The notes beneath the pieces were generated by a model, which was not told the DNA's origin, did no database searches, and worked only from the letters and a program-made list of their open reading frames with translations. The translations under genes and the position numbers were made by a program. 64,000 bases of DNA from Streptomyces sp. PH10-H1 (lineage in GTDB: Bacteria > Actinomycetota > Actinomycetes > Streptomycetales > Streptomycetaceae), in the NCBI RefSeq assembly GCF_030063355.1, contig NZ_JASISZ010000045.1, positions 1 through 64,000 of the forward strand, written 5' to 3'. Shown piece by piece: positions 27,445-38,262 of the stretch. Numbering within the stretch: position 1 is the stretch's first letter; each line of letters begins with the position of its first letter.

Positions 27445-27458
27445 CCTGCCTCGGCAGG
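27445..27458 (-). other. Small inverted repeat over the rok7B7 ribosome-binding site
   Basis: CCTGCC-TC-GGCAGG lies directly upstream of the rok7B7 start. On the minus strand the AGGAG ribosome-binding site overlaps one arm, so folding would hide it. This may dampen translation or serve as a protein-binding site. Confidence 0.35.
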
Positions 27459-27610
27459 CGGTACAAACCGCCGCCCGAACGGACGAGGCCGCACCAGTGA
27501 GACCCCGTCGTCTACAACATGTGAACCCTAAGCTGAGCCTTTGGGGTGATGTCCCGTCAAGGGCTGAGACCATTCTGCGACGGAAAGCCCGATGCGTCAC
27601 GAGCGCCCGT

Positions 27611-27640
27611 GGCCGGTCAGCGGCCGGTCAATGGCCGGTT
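27611..27640. repeat. Three direct GGCCGGT repeats at 11-bp spacing
   Basis: GGCCGGT begins at 27611, 27622 and 27633, the first two extended to GGCCGGTCA. The 11-bp period puts all copies on one face of the helix, about 170-200 bases upstream of rok7B7. Activators such as SARPs bind repeats at this spacing, but no binder is known here. Confidence 0.5.
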
Positions 27641-27754
27641 CGCGCACGCTGTCGCGGCGGCCGGACCGGGTTCGGGCCGTAGGGCGGGTGACGAAGCCCG
27701 AACACAAGGTGATCTCTGACTCGCCCGATCCCCCACACCGCCCGTGACAGCGCT

Positions 27755-27794
27755 TCGGCCCGGGTACCGGTGTGATCACCGGTACCCGGGCCGA
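27755..27794 (-). terminator. Terminator of ngcEFG
   Basis: An 18-bp perfect stem (27755-27772 with 27777-27794, loop TGAT) lies 20 bases after the ngcG stop on the minus strand. Confidence 0.8.
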
Positions 27795-27814
27795 GGCGTC
27801 GCGACCCCCGGACG

Positions 27815-28759
27815 CTACTTGAGCGTCCCCGCGGTCAGGCCCGCCTGGACCTGGCTCTGGAAGGAGAGGTACACCACCAGGACCGGCAGCATGGCGATCA
27901 CCATGCCGGCGAAGAGCGCCGGGTAGTCGCCCGCGTAGCCCTGCTGGAGCGCAAGGTTCACCAACCCCTGGGCCAGCATCGAGTGGTCGGGGTCGGTGCT
28001 GTGCTGCTGCTGCATCAGTGTGACCGGCAGCACGTACTGGTTCCACTGGCCCAGCACGTTGAAGATGCCGACGCTCAGCAGGCCGGGTTTGGCCAGCGGC
28101 AGCATGACCTGGAAGAAGACCCGGGAGTGCGAAGCACCGTCCAGTACGGCCGCCTCATGGATCGCCGTCGGCAGCGTACGGAAGAACGAGTGCATGAAGA
28201 ACGTCGTGAACGGCAGCGAGTACGCGACGTAGACCAGGATCAGCCCCTGGTACGTGTTCAGCATCCCGAGGTTCTTCACCATGAAGAACAGCGGAACCAG
28301 CGCCAGGAAGTACGGGAACATCGCGCCGCCGACGAACAGGAAGTAGATCGCCCTGTTGCCGGGGAAGTCGTACCGCGCCAGCACGTAGGCCACCATCGAC
28401 CCGAGGAGCATCGTCAGCGGCACCGAGAACGCCATCACGATCACGGTGTTCACGAAGAAGTCGCCGATGCCCTTGTCCCAGGCGCGGCTGAAGGCGCCGA
28501 ACCCCCAGTGCGAGGGCCAGGACCAGGCGCTGTTGCCGATCTCCGAATTGTTCTTGAACGAGCTGAGGATGATCCAGGCGATCGGGAAGACGATCATCAG
28601 CGCCCACAGGGCGAGGAAGCCGTGCGAGAACACGTTCAGCACCCGGCCGCCGGTGCCGTCGGTGTGTCCCTCTTCGCCGCGCTTCGGCTTGTTCTCGCGT
28701 CCCTGGGCGGGCACCTTGCCCTGAAGTCCGGACTGCGACTCCGTTGTGGGTGTGGTCAT
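27815..28759 (-). CDS. ngcG: NgcG, aminosugar ABC transporter permease (MalG type)
   Basis: 314 aa, six transmembrane helices after a hydrophilic N-terminus of about 45 residues. The EAA loop (AAVLDGASHSRVFFQVMLPLAKPG) that contacts the ATPase is present. The ATG at 28759 lies 13 bases after the ngcF stop; an upstream in-frame start would overlap ngcF. It pairs with NgcF as the membrane channel for N-acetylglucosamine or chitobiose. No ATPase gene is in the operon. Streptomyces importers of this class share the ATPase MsiK encoded elsewhere. Confidence 0.87.
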   Translation of the reverse strand: MTTPTTESQSGLQGKVPAQGRENKPKRGEEGHTDGTGGRVLNVFSHGFLALWALMIVFPIAWIILSSFKNNSEIGNSAWSWPSHWGFGAFSRAWDKGIGDFFVNTVIVMAFSVPLTMLLGSMVAYVLARYDFPGNRAIYFLFVGGAMFPYFLALVPLFFMVKNLGMLNTYQGLILVYVAYSLPFTTFFMHSFFRTLPTAIHEAAVLDGASHSRVFFQVMLPLAKPGLLSVGIFNVLGQWNQYVLPVTLMQQQHSTDPDHSMLAQGLVNLALQQGYAGDYPALFAGMVIAMLPVLVVYLSFQSQVQAGLTAGTLK

Positions 28760-28772
28760 GGCGCTTCCCCGC

Positions 28773-29705
28773 TCAGAACTCAATGCGGTCACGGCGGGAG
28801 GCCCGGAGCGTGACAGCGGAAACGATCAAGGTCAGCAGCATCATTATGACGCCCTGCGCGCAGGCATAGCCGCTCTTGCCGAAGAACAGGAAGTTGCGCA
28901 TCAGGTAGGTGGCCATGACCTCGCTGTGATGGTCGGGGCCGCCGCCGTAGCCCGTACCCGTGGTCAGGCCGGACACCAGCGCGAAGAAGTCCATCGCGAA
29001 GATCGAGATATAGACCCAGGACGTCTGGATGCTGTCCCACAGCAGCGGCAGGGTGACCTTGAAGAACGTCTGCGAGCGCCCCGCGCCGTCGAGTAGAGCG
29101 GCCTCGTAGATGTCCTTGGGAATGGACGTCATCGCGGCCGAGAACAGCACGAGGTAGAAGCCGACGCCGGCCCAGACCTGCACGGCCAGCAGGCACCACA
29201 GCACCAGGTTCGGGTCGTTCAGCCACTCGACGGGGTGGGCCGCGTCGATCAGGTGGAGCTTCAGCAGGAAGCCGTTGAGCAGGCCCGCGCCGTCACTGCG
29301 GTAGACCGCACCGAAGAGCACGATGAGGATGGCGACCGACAGGACCTGGGGGAAGAAGTAAACGATCTTGTAGAACCCGGCCCCGCGCACCCCCTGGACG
29401 CCGCCCGCCGTCTCGCGCCCGCCGACGTTCACCATGAAGGCGAAGAAGAGCGCCAGCAGGATGGTGATCACCGGCAGGAAGATCAGCAGCAGGATGTTGT
29501 GCTCAAGCGCCGTCACGAAGACGTCGTCGTGGAAGAGCGCCGTGTAGTTGTCCAGACCCACGAAGTTGAAGGTCTGCGACTGTCCCGACCAGTCCGTCAG
29601 CGAGTAGCCGAAAGTCTGTATGTACGGCCAGACCACGAAGGTGATGTACAGGACCAGCGGAACGATGAGAAAGCCCACAATGAAGGGGTATTTACGATGC
29701 TGCAT
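28773..29705 (-). CDS. ngcF: NgcF, aminosugar ABC transporter permease (MalF type)
   Basis: 310 aa, six transmembrane helices. The EAA motif region (EAALLDGAGRSQTFFKVTLPLLW) is intact. An AGGAGCAGGA ribosome-binding site precedes the ATG. It forms the heterodimeric channel with NgcG. It is separated from ngcE by 81 bases holding a strong hairpin. Confidence 0.87.
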   Translation of the reverse strand: MQHRKYPFIVGFLIVPLVLYITFVVWPYIQTFGYSLTDWSGQSQTFNFVGLDNYTALFHDDVFVTALEHNILLLIFLPVITILLALFFAFMVNVGGRETAGGVQGVRGAGFYKIVYFFPQVLSVAILIVLFGAVYRSDGAGLLNGFLLKLHLIDAAHPVEWLNDPNLVLWCLLAVQVWAGVGFYLVLFSAAMTSIPKDIYEAALLDGAGRSQTFFKVTLPLLWDSIQTSWVYISIFAMDFFALVSGLTTGTGYGGGPDHHSEVMATYLMRNFLFFGKSGYACAQGVIMMLLTLIVSAVTLRASRRDRIEF

Positions 29706-29737
29706 GGATCATCCTGCTCCTGATCGACGGGCTGTGC

Positions 29738-29771
29738 CGGTGGGGGAGCGAACGTGTCCGCTCCCCCACCG
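29738..29771 (-). terminator. Intercistronic hairpin between ngcE and ngcF
   Basis: CGGTGGGGGAGCG (29738-29750) pairs perfectly over 13 bp with CGCTCCCCCACCG (29759-29771). Like the hairpin between xylF and xylG, it follows the binding-protein gene and probably lowers permease expression or stabilises the ngcE message. Confidence 0.7.
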
Positions 29772-29786
29772 ATCGATATCGCTGCG

Positions 29787-31175
29787 TCAGCCCTTCTTGG
29801 CCTTGGTCGCGGCCTCCTTGGCCTTCGCCAGCCACTGCGCCGGGGTGAGCCGCTTTGCCATCAGCTCGCCGCTGGCGGTCTCCAGGTCGGTACCGAAAGC
29901 GCTCGCCGTGTTCGGGTAGTTGTAGTTGAACGTGTTGGCACCCGCGGCCTTCAGCACCGTCACGGTGGCAGCGGTGCCCGGACGCAGCTGGACGTCGGAG
30001 CCGACGCCGTCCTTGAGAACGGTGAGGGAGTTGGCGGCGGCGGCGAATTTGCCGGAGCCTTCCTTCGTCAGCATCAGGCGGAGGAACTCCAGGCCGCCGG
30101 CCTTGTTGCCCGCCTTCTCCGGTACCACGAAGGGCTCGCCGGCACCGGCGCGGATGGCCGCGAACGGCAGCTTGTCACCGGGCAGCGACGGCATCGGCAT
30201 GAACTTCATGTCGAAGTCGCTCGGGGTGGACTTGAGCTGCTCGTTCTCCAGCCAGGACCCACAGGGGATGAAGGCGGCCTTGTACTCGTTCCAGCGGGTC
30301 TGCGACTCGATGTGGGTCAGACCGTTGGTGCCCGGGTACAGCAGGTCCTTGTCCACGATCTGGTAGACGGCCTCGACGGCGGCCTTGGCGGCCGGCTCGT
30401 CCCACACGGTCGGGTCGAGAGCATCGATGCGCTTCTGGAGGTCCGTGCCGCCGTTCTTGGCGATCAGGTCCATGATCACGACGTTAATGTAGTAGGGGTA
30501 CTTGCCCTGGTGGATGAAGGGCGCGATCCCGGCCTTCTTGATCTCACCGCACAGGGAGATGAAGTCCGCCCAGGTCTTCGGCTCGGTCCAGCCCTTCTCC
30601 TTGAAGAGCTTGCCGGAGTACCACAGACCCCACACCGTGTAGACGTAGCTGAGCTGCTTGAACTTGCCGTTCAGCATGCCCGTCTCGATCGTGCCCGGCT
30701 GGAGCACATCGCGGATCTTCTTGCTCGGGTCGTCGATGTACGGGGCGTCCAGCAGCTGGGTGAGGTCGGCGAGCTGGCCGGCCTTGTCCAGGACGTCGAG
30801 CTTGATCTGCTTGGCACCGGAGTCATCGATGACATCCGGCGGGGTGCCTGCGTTGAAACGCGGCTGCAGCTTGCCACTGATGTCCTGGGTCGGCAGCACG
30901 CTGGACTTGGCGCCCTTGTGCTTGGTCTCGTAGAGCTTGCCGAGCGCCGTGGCGTAGTCGTGACCGTAACCACCGTCGAAGACGACAATGTCCAAGGCCT
31001 TGGAGTCGTTCACACCGAAGGGGTTGTCCTTCGTCACCGCACCCTTGTCCGGGCCCTTGTCGGTGCTGCCTCCGCTGGAAGCGCAGGCGCTCAGCAGACC
31101 GGCCGACGGGAGGGCCACCAGGCCAACAGCCGCGGACCGCTTGATCAGACTCCGACGGTTGATTTCGGATCGCAT
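29787..31175 (-). CDS. ngcE: NgcE, N-acetylglucosamine/chitobiose-binding lipoprotein
   Basis: 462 aa. The N-terminus has a twin-arginine-like run (NRRSLIKRSA), a hydrophobic core and the lipobox GLLSAC, giving a lipid-anchored extracellular protein. The mature part is a family 1 extracellular solute-binding protein. Gene order (ngcE-ngcF-ngcG next to rok7B7) matches S. coelicolor SCO6005-6007, whose binding protein takes up N,N'-diacetylchitobiose and related aminosugars. The ATG at 31175 is preferred over a TTG two codons upstream. The promoter carries a DasR-type element, consistent with control by aminosugar status. Confidence 0.88.
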   Translation of the reverse strand: MRSEINRRSLIKRSAAVGLVALPSAGLLSACASSGGSTDKGPDKGAVTKDNPFGVNDSKALDIVVFDGGYGHDYATALGKLYETKHKGAKSSVLPTQDISGKLQPRFNAGTPPDVIDDSGAKQIKLDVLDKAGQLADLTQLLDAPYIDDPSKKIRDVLQPGTIETGMLNGKFKQLSYVYTVWGLWYSGKLFKEKGWTEPKTWADFISLCGEIKKAGIAPFIHQGKYPYYINVVIMDLIAKNGGTDLQKRIDALDPTVWDEPAAKAAVEAVYQIVDKDLLYPGTNGLTHIESQTRWNEYKAAFIPCGSWLENEQLKSTPSDFDMKFMPMPSLPGDKLPFAAIRAGAGEPFVVPEKAGNKAGGLEFLRLMLTKEGSGKFAAAANSLTVLKDGVGSDVQLRPGTAATVTVLKAAGANTFNYNYPNTASAFGTDLETASGELMAKRLTPAQWLAKAKEAATKAKKG

Positions 31176-31357
31176 GCTCAAGTCCTCGCCTTCTAACAGG
31201 ACTCATGCGGTGCAGCGGAATCCGCCGGCGCCCGCGAACAGATGAAGCTTCAGTGATGCTGCCATCCAACGAGGGGAGGTGGTCCTGCTCCGAGCGGGCG
31301 TTTTCGGCCCGTCGATCCCTCCGACCCGTCCCGCGCTCGCGGGCTTCCCTGGACGCG

Positions 31358-31390
31358 ACAGGTATAGTCCACTTCCCGTTGAGAGGGCAA
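31358..31390 (-). promoter_or_regulatory. ngcE promoter overlapped by a DasR-type (dre) element
   Basis: On the minus strand TTGCCC (plus 31385-31390), 18 bases, then TATACC (plus 31361-31366) form a housekeeping-type promoter. ACAGGTATAGTCCACT (31358-31373) matches the dre consensus ACTGGTCTAGACCACT at 13 of 16 positions and covers the -10 box. DasR is the GntR-family repressor of chitin and N-acetylglucosamine genes, relieved by glucosamine-6-phosphate. Placement over the -10 box fits direct repression of aminosugar uptake. Confidence 0.7.
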
Positions 31391-31552
31391 GATCGAAAGG
31401 CTGTTTGGCCGTGAAGCTTTCCCGAGTTGAGACCTGGCCGAAACGCGGAGGGGCCGAATCCGGTTCCGAACCAGCCTCCAGCACGCGGCATTTGCGTTCA
31501 CTTCTCGACACGCTTGAGCGGCCTTGCGGTCGACTCTTGAAGGACGCATACC

Positions 31553-31587
31553 GACGGGCCGCACCCCTGTCGGGGGTGCGGCCCGTC
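31553..31587 (-). terminator. Terminator of acnA
   Basis: GACGGGCCGCACCCC (31553-31567) pairs perfectly with GGGGTGCGGCCCGTC (31573-31587), 22 bases after the acnA stop on the minus strand. Confidence 0.8.
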
Positions 31588-31609
31588 CGCGGGCCGTGGT
31601 GCGCGACGG

Positions 31610-34437
<2,828 letters not shown>

Positions 34438-34474
34438 CGACTCGTTGACTGCGGCGTGGTACGCCTCGGCAGAT

Positions 34475-34490
34475 ATCTCGATGTCGAGAT
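34475..34490. promoter_or_regulatory. ATCTC-N6-GAGAT operator, copy 1
   Basis: ATCTC-GATGTC-GAGAT; with one more base each side, an 18-bp element TATCTCGATGTCGAGATA with 8-bp arms. It is the most symmetrical of three copies and lies nearest the acnA side of the divergent region. Confidence 0.6.
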
Positions 34491-34630
34491 AACTCTAGTA
34501 CATCACCGGTACGGGGTCATGCCCCGGCACCCCCGTGGCGCCGTCGCGCGCCCGGCCGCCCATCCGGCACGGCTGCCCGGCCCCCGGCCGGACCACTGGA
34601 GCAACCCTTCACTCACCCAGACGTATTAAT

Positions 34631-34646
34631 CTCATATCCGAGATAG
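34631..34646. promoter_or_regulatory. ATCTC-N6-GAGAT operator, copy 2
   Basis: ATCTC-ATATCC-GAGAT, 128 bases upstream of the XRE-MurA start codon. Arms and spacing are identical to the other two copies. Confidence 0.6.
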
Positions 34647-34745
34647 TGACCTTGTGCGACATTGCAGGATCCGGTGCTGCCGCGCGATGCCTACCCCGCT
34701 CGGGGCGATTCACACGTGACATTCGACCACCACGAGACTTCCCCC

Positions 34746-34766
34746 ATCTCATGTGTGAGATACCGT
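34746..34766 (+). promoter_or_regulatory. Operator copy 3 joined to a leaderless -10 box (XRE-MurA gene)
   Basis: ATCTC-ATGTGT-GAGAT (34746-34761) runs straight into TACCGT (34761-34766), a TANNNT -10 box ending seven bases before the ATG at 34774. No ribosome-binding site is present, so the transcript is probably leaderless. A protein on this operator would block the promoter. The gene's own XRE domain is the natural candidate. Confidence 0.65.
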
Positions 34767-34773
34767 CTCCCCT

Positions 34774-36303
34774 ATGATCGATGACTACCTCGCCCGTATC
34801 GGCAAGCTCATCCGTGACGCCCGGCAGCACCGCGGCTGGACCCAGTCACAGCTCGCGGAGGCCCTGGGCACCAGCCAGAGCGCGGTCAACCGCATCGAGC
34901 GCGGCAACCAGAACATCAGCCTGGAGATGATCGCCAGGATCGGCGAGGCGCTGGACAGCGAGATCGTGTCGCTCGGCTACTCGGGTCCCATGCATCTGCG
35001 GGTCGTCGGCGGACGGCGGCTGTCCGGTGCCATCGACGTCAAGACCAGCAAGAACGCGTGCGTCGCGCTGCTGTGCGCCTCGCTGCTCAACTCCGGCCGC
35101 ACCACGCTGCGCCGGGTCGCCCGGATCGAGGAGGTCTACCGGATCCTGGAGGTGCTGGGCAGCATCGGCGTCCGCACCCGCTGGATCAACGAGGGCAACG
35201 ACCTGGAGATCGTGCCGCCGGCCCGTCTCGACCTCGACGCGATGGACACCGAGGCGGCCCGCCGCACCCGCAGCGTGATCATGTTCCTCGGCCCGCTGCT
35301 GCACCGCACCGACCGTTTCCGGATCCCGTACGCGGGCGGCTGCGATCTCGGCACCCGCACCGTGCAGCCGCACATGAACGCGCTGCGCCACTTCGGCCTC
35401 GACGTGACCGCCACCGACGGCACCTACCACGCCGTCGTCGAGCGGGCGATCTCCCCCTCCCGGCCCATCGTGCTGACCGAGCGCGGCGACACCGTCACCG
35501 AGAACGCGCTGCTGGCCGCCGCCCGCAACGACGGCGTCACGGTGATCCGCAACGCCAGCTCGAACTACATGGTCCAGGACCTGTGCTTCTTCCTGGAGCA
35601 GCTCGGCGTCCGGGTCGACGGCGTCGGCACCACCACCCTGACCGTGCACGGCGTCACCGACATCGACCGCGATGTGGACTACGCGCCCTCCGAGGACCCG
35701 GTCGAGGCGATGAGTCTGCTCGCCGCGGCCGTCGTCACCGAGTCGGAGCTGACGATCCGGCGGGTGCCGATCGAGTTCCTGGAGATCGAGCTGGCCGTCC
35801 TGGAGGAGATGGGCCTGGACCACGAGCGCACCGAGGAGTACAAGGCCGACAACGGCCGCACCCGCCTCATCGACCTCACCGTGCGCCCCTCCAAACTCCG
35901 CGCCCCCATCGACAAGATCCACCCGATGCCCTTCCCGGGCCTCAACATCGACAACGTCCCCTTCTTCGCCGCCATCGCCGCGACCGCCCAGGGCTCCACG
36001 CTCATTCACGACTGGGTGTACGACAACCGCGCGATCTATCTCACCGATCTCACCCGGCTCGGCGCCGGCGTCAAGCTGCTGGACCCGCACCGCGTCCTCG
36101 TCGAGGGCCCGACCCGCTGGCGCGCCGCCGAGATGATGTGCCCGCCCGCGCTGCGCCCGGCCGTCGTCATCCTGCTCGCGATGATGGCCGCCGAGGGCAC
36201 CTCGGTCCTGCGGAACGTGTACGTCATCAACCGCGGCTACGAGGACCTGGCCGAACGGCTGAACACCATCGGCGCGCAGATCGAGACCTTCCGCGACATC
36301 TGA
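34774..36303 (+). CDS. XRE helix-turn-helix / MurA-like (EPSP synthase fold) fusion protein
   Basis: 509 aa. Residues about 8-65 are an XRE/Cro-type helix-turn-helix (TQSQLAEALGTSQSAVNRIERG). From about residue 70 the protein is a UDP-N-acetylglucosamine enolpyruvyl transferase fold. The substrate-binding Lys93-Asn94 (TSKNACVALL) and the MurA loop cysteine (Cys190 in GGCDLGTRTV) are kept, but the loop and the Asp-containing segment (PGLNIDNVPFF) differ from housekeeping MurA. Streptomycetes carry such a paralogue (SCO5998 type) beside acnA. It may be a catalytically altered enzyme or a sensor of a cell-wall precursor that regulates its own gene. Confidence 0.85.
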   Translation: MIDDYLARIGKLIRDARQHRGWTQSQLAEALGTSQSAVNRIERGNQNISLEMIARIGEALDSEIVSLGYSGPMHLRVVGGRRLSGAIDVKTSKNACVALLCASLLNSGRTTLRRVARIEEVYRILEVLGSIGVRTRWINEGNDLEIVPPARLDLDAMDTEAARRTRSVIMFLGPLLHRTDRFRIPYAGGCDLGTRTVQPHMNALRHFGLDVTATDGTYHAVVERAISPSRPIVLTERGDTVTENALLAAARNDGVTVIRNASSNYMVQDLCFFLEQLGVRVDGVGTTTLTVHGVTDIDRDVDYAPSEDPVEAMSLLAAAVVTESELTIRRVPIEFLEIELAVLEEMGLDHERTEEYKADNGRTRLIDLTVRPSKLRAPIDKIHPMPFPGLNIDNVPFFAAIAATAQGSTLIHDWVYDNRAIYLTDLTRLGAGVKLLDPHRVLVEGPTRWRAAEMMCPPALRPAVVILLAMMAAEGTSVLRNVYVINRGYEDLAERLNTIGAQIETFRDI

Positions 36304-36366
36304 CATAGCCGCAGGTCAGGTGACCGATTTCATCCGTGCGCGTCGGCACGCAGCGGCGCTTTCCCG

Positions 36367-37302
36367 TCACCGCGTCGCTGCGTGAGGCTCCCGTCGGTAG
36401 TGCGAGGGCGGCATCCCCGTCCAACGGCGGAAGGCCCGGGTGAACGCCGACGGTGTCGCGAAGCCGAGTCTGGTCGCGATCACCGTCACCGGCAGATCGG
36501 GCTGGGCGAGCAGCACGAGGGCTCGTTCACGCCGGATGGTGTCGGCCAGCGCCGAGAACGCCGCGCCCTCATCGTCGAGCCTCGACTGCAGCGTCCGGTT
36601 ACTGACCGCCAGCGCACGTGCCACATCGGACAGCGTTTCTCTGCCGTCGGAGAGCAGTTCACTGACCGCCGCCGACCAGGGCGCGCGCCGATGAGCGATA
36701 CGGCGCTCCGCATACGGGTGCAACATCGACCGTACGAGGGGATCGGCCTGGACCAGGGGAACACACAACGCGGCCTCGTCGAACCGGCAGGAGTCCTCGG
36801 CCTGGGCGAAGGCGGTCCGGCCGAACACCGACTCATAGGCGTCCGGGCCGCCCGGAGGGACCGGCCGTCTCAGCGCGACCAGCGATGGAGCGGCCTGCTC
36901 ACCGGCCAGTCGGCCGATCACCTGGCACAGCAACGCGAAACACGCATCCACAGTGTCCCCGTGTGCCGCTCTGCCATCGGGCGAGCGCAAGGAGACCAGT
37001 ACCGAGGAACCCCGCCGGGTCACCACGACCTGTTCCCGGGCGAGCAACGGGTGGAATCGCTGCAGATCCTGGAGCATCGCACCGACGTCCGGGGAGTTCA
37101 CGAGGATCGGCGCGAGCAACCCGCCCATCGCCATGATCTCCGTCCACGACGCGAACGCCAGGCCTGGATGGGCGAGGCCCTGCTCGGCCAGCGCCGTCCA
37201 CATTCCCTCGAGTGCGGTCGCGGCCACGCCGTGGGTCGCGGCGAACCTTCCGGCCTGTGCGGTGATCGGATCTGCGTCGGAAGGCAAGCGGTCTGCGTTC
37301 AT
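36367..37302 (-). CDS. AraC-family regulator with arabinose-binding-like (OruR/ArgR type) N-terminal domain
   Basis: 311 aa. The C-terminal about 100 residues form the double helix-turn-helix of AraC regulators (LSDVARALAVSNRTLQSRL; VTVIATRLGFATPSAFTRAFRRWTGMPPSHYR). The N-terminal half matches the domain used by OruR- and GadX-like activators. It is divergent from the desaturase-type gene, with only 40 bases between the start codons, so it probably controls that gene. The ribosome-binding site is weak. Confidence 0.85.
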   Translation of the reverse strand: MNADRLPSDADPITAQAGRFAATHGVAATALEGMWTALAEQGLAHPGLAFASWTEIMAMGGLLAPILVNSPDVGAMLQDLQRFHPLLAREQVVVTRRGSSVLVSLRSPDGRAAHGDTVDACFALLCQVIGRLAGEQAAPSLVALRRPVPPGGPDAYESVFGRTAFAQAEDSCRFDEAALCVPLVQADPLVRSMLHPYAERRIAHRRAPWSAAVSELLSDGRETLSDVARALAVSNRTLQSRLDDEGAAFSALADTIRRERALVLLAQPDLPVTVIATRLGFATPSAFTRAFRRWTGMPPSHYRREPHAATR

Positions 37303-37342
37303 GGGGCAGCGGTGTCCCTCTCAGGAGTCCGAGCATGGCGGC

Positions 37343-38215
37343 ATGGACTTGGACAAGCCGGCAAAGCCGCTTCTCACCTACGGAACGTATCCAACACTCG
37401 CGCTGATCACCGCCGCGGGTATCTGGGCGGCGCTGCGCCAGAGCGTGGACCGCAGCACGGTGATCGGTCTGCTCATACTTGCGACCTTCGTGATCGCCTT
37501 CGCGGTTGAACGGATGAACCCGCTCCTGGACCGCTGGTCCATGACCAAGCGGAGCCTGCTCGATCGCGACCTGCCCTTCATCGGGCTGGCCGTCGTCGTC
37601 GACCAGATCGCCACGGCCGGGGTGTCGCTCATCGCGACGGCGTTCATGCCGGCCGGCGGGTTCGGCCCGCTCGGACGGATGCCGCTGGCCGCGCAGGCCG
37701 TGTCCGCGCTCCTGGCACTCGACCTGCTCTGGTACGCCTATCACCGTGCCGCGCACACCTTCACCCGGATGTGGCGCGTCCACGGCCTGCACCACTCCCC
37801 GTCCCAGCTGTATGTGCTGATGCACCAGGTCTTTCACCCACTCGACCTCCTGGTGTCCCGGTTCGTCATAGCGCTGGTGGTCTTCAGGTTCAGCGGCATC
37901 GAACCCGACGCGGCCTTCATCGCGATCGTCGTGCTGGGCTTGCAACAGACGGTCAGCCACATGAACAGCGACCTGCGGACCGGCTGGCTGAATTACCTGC
38001 TCATCGGTACCGAGACCCACCGCTACCACCACGCCTCCGGGGAACGCCGCAACTACGGATCAGTCGTCCCGCTCTGGGACATCCTCTTCAACACGTTCGT
38101 CTACGAACCACGCCGCATCCCCGACGAACTGGGCCTCGACGACCCCACCGCCTACCCCGACCCCCGCCGCTTCCACACCGCACTGGCCTGGCCGTTCCGG
38201 CGAGCCACGACCTGA
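37343..38215 (+). CDS. Sterol desaturase / fatty-acid hydroxylase family protein
   Basis: 290 aa, about five transmembrane helices. The diiron histidine clusters are complete: YHRAAH, HGLHHS, a further His in VLMHQVFHPLD, and HRYHHA. The family hydroxylates or desaturates lipids such as sterols, carotenoids or fatty acids using O2. The substrate here is unknown. It forms a divergent pair with the AraC regulator. An AGGAG lies 16 bases upstream of the chosen ATG, longer than usual. Confidence 0.82.
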   Translation: MDLDKPAKPLLTYGTYPTLALITAAGIWAALRQSVDRSTVIGLLILATFVIAFAVERMNPLLDRWSMTKRSLLDRDLPFIGLAVVVDQIATAGVSLIATAFMPAGGFGPLGRMPLAAQAVSALLALDLLWYAYHRAAHTFTRMWRVHGLHHSPSQLYVLMHQVFHPLDLLVSRFVIALVVFRFSGIEPDAAFIAIVVLGLQQTVSHMNSDLRTGWLNYLLIGTETHRYHHASGERRNYGSVVPLWDILFNTFVYEPRRIPDELGLDDPTAYPDPRRFHTALAWPFRRATT

Positions 38216-38262
38216 GCCGGGTCGGGACACCGACTTTGCGCGGGCCAGGCCCGACGCCAGGG

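Larger units (their letters stand above)
27440..27814. other. Intergenic region between rok7B7 and ngcG
   Basis: The 375 bases hold the rok7B7 leader on the right-to-left strand, three helically phased GGCCGGT repeats (27611-27640) and the ngcEFG terminator (27755-27794). No gene is seen. No convincing -35/-10 pair for rok7B7 could be picked out. Confidence 0.6.
31176..31609. other. Intergenic region between ngcE and acnA
   Basis: The 434 bases hold no gene. They contain the acnA terminator at the right, the ngcE promoter with a DasR-type element near 31358-31390, and an approximately 180-base ngcE leader. The leader is purine/pyrimidine mixed with no obvious riboswitch. Confidence 0.6.
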
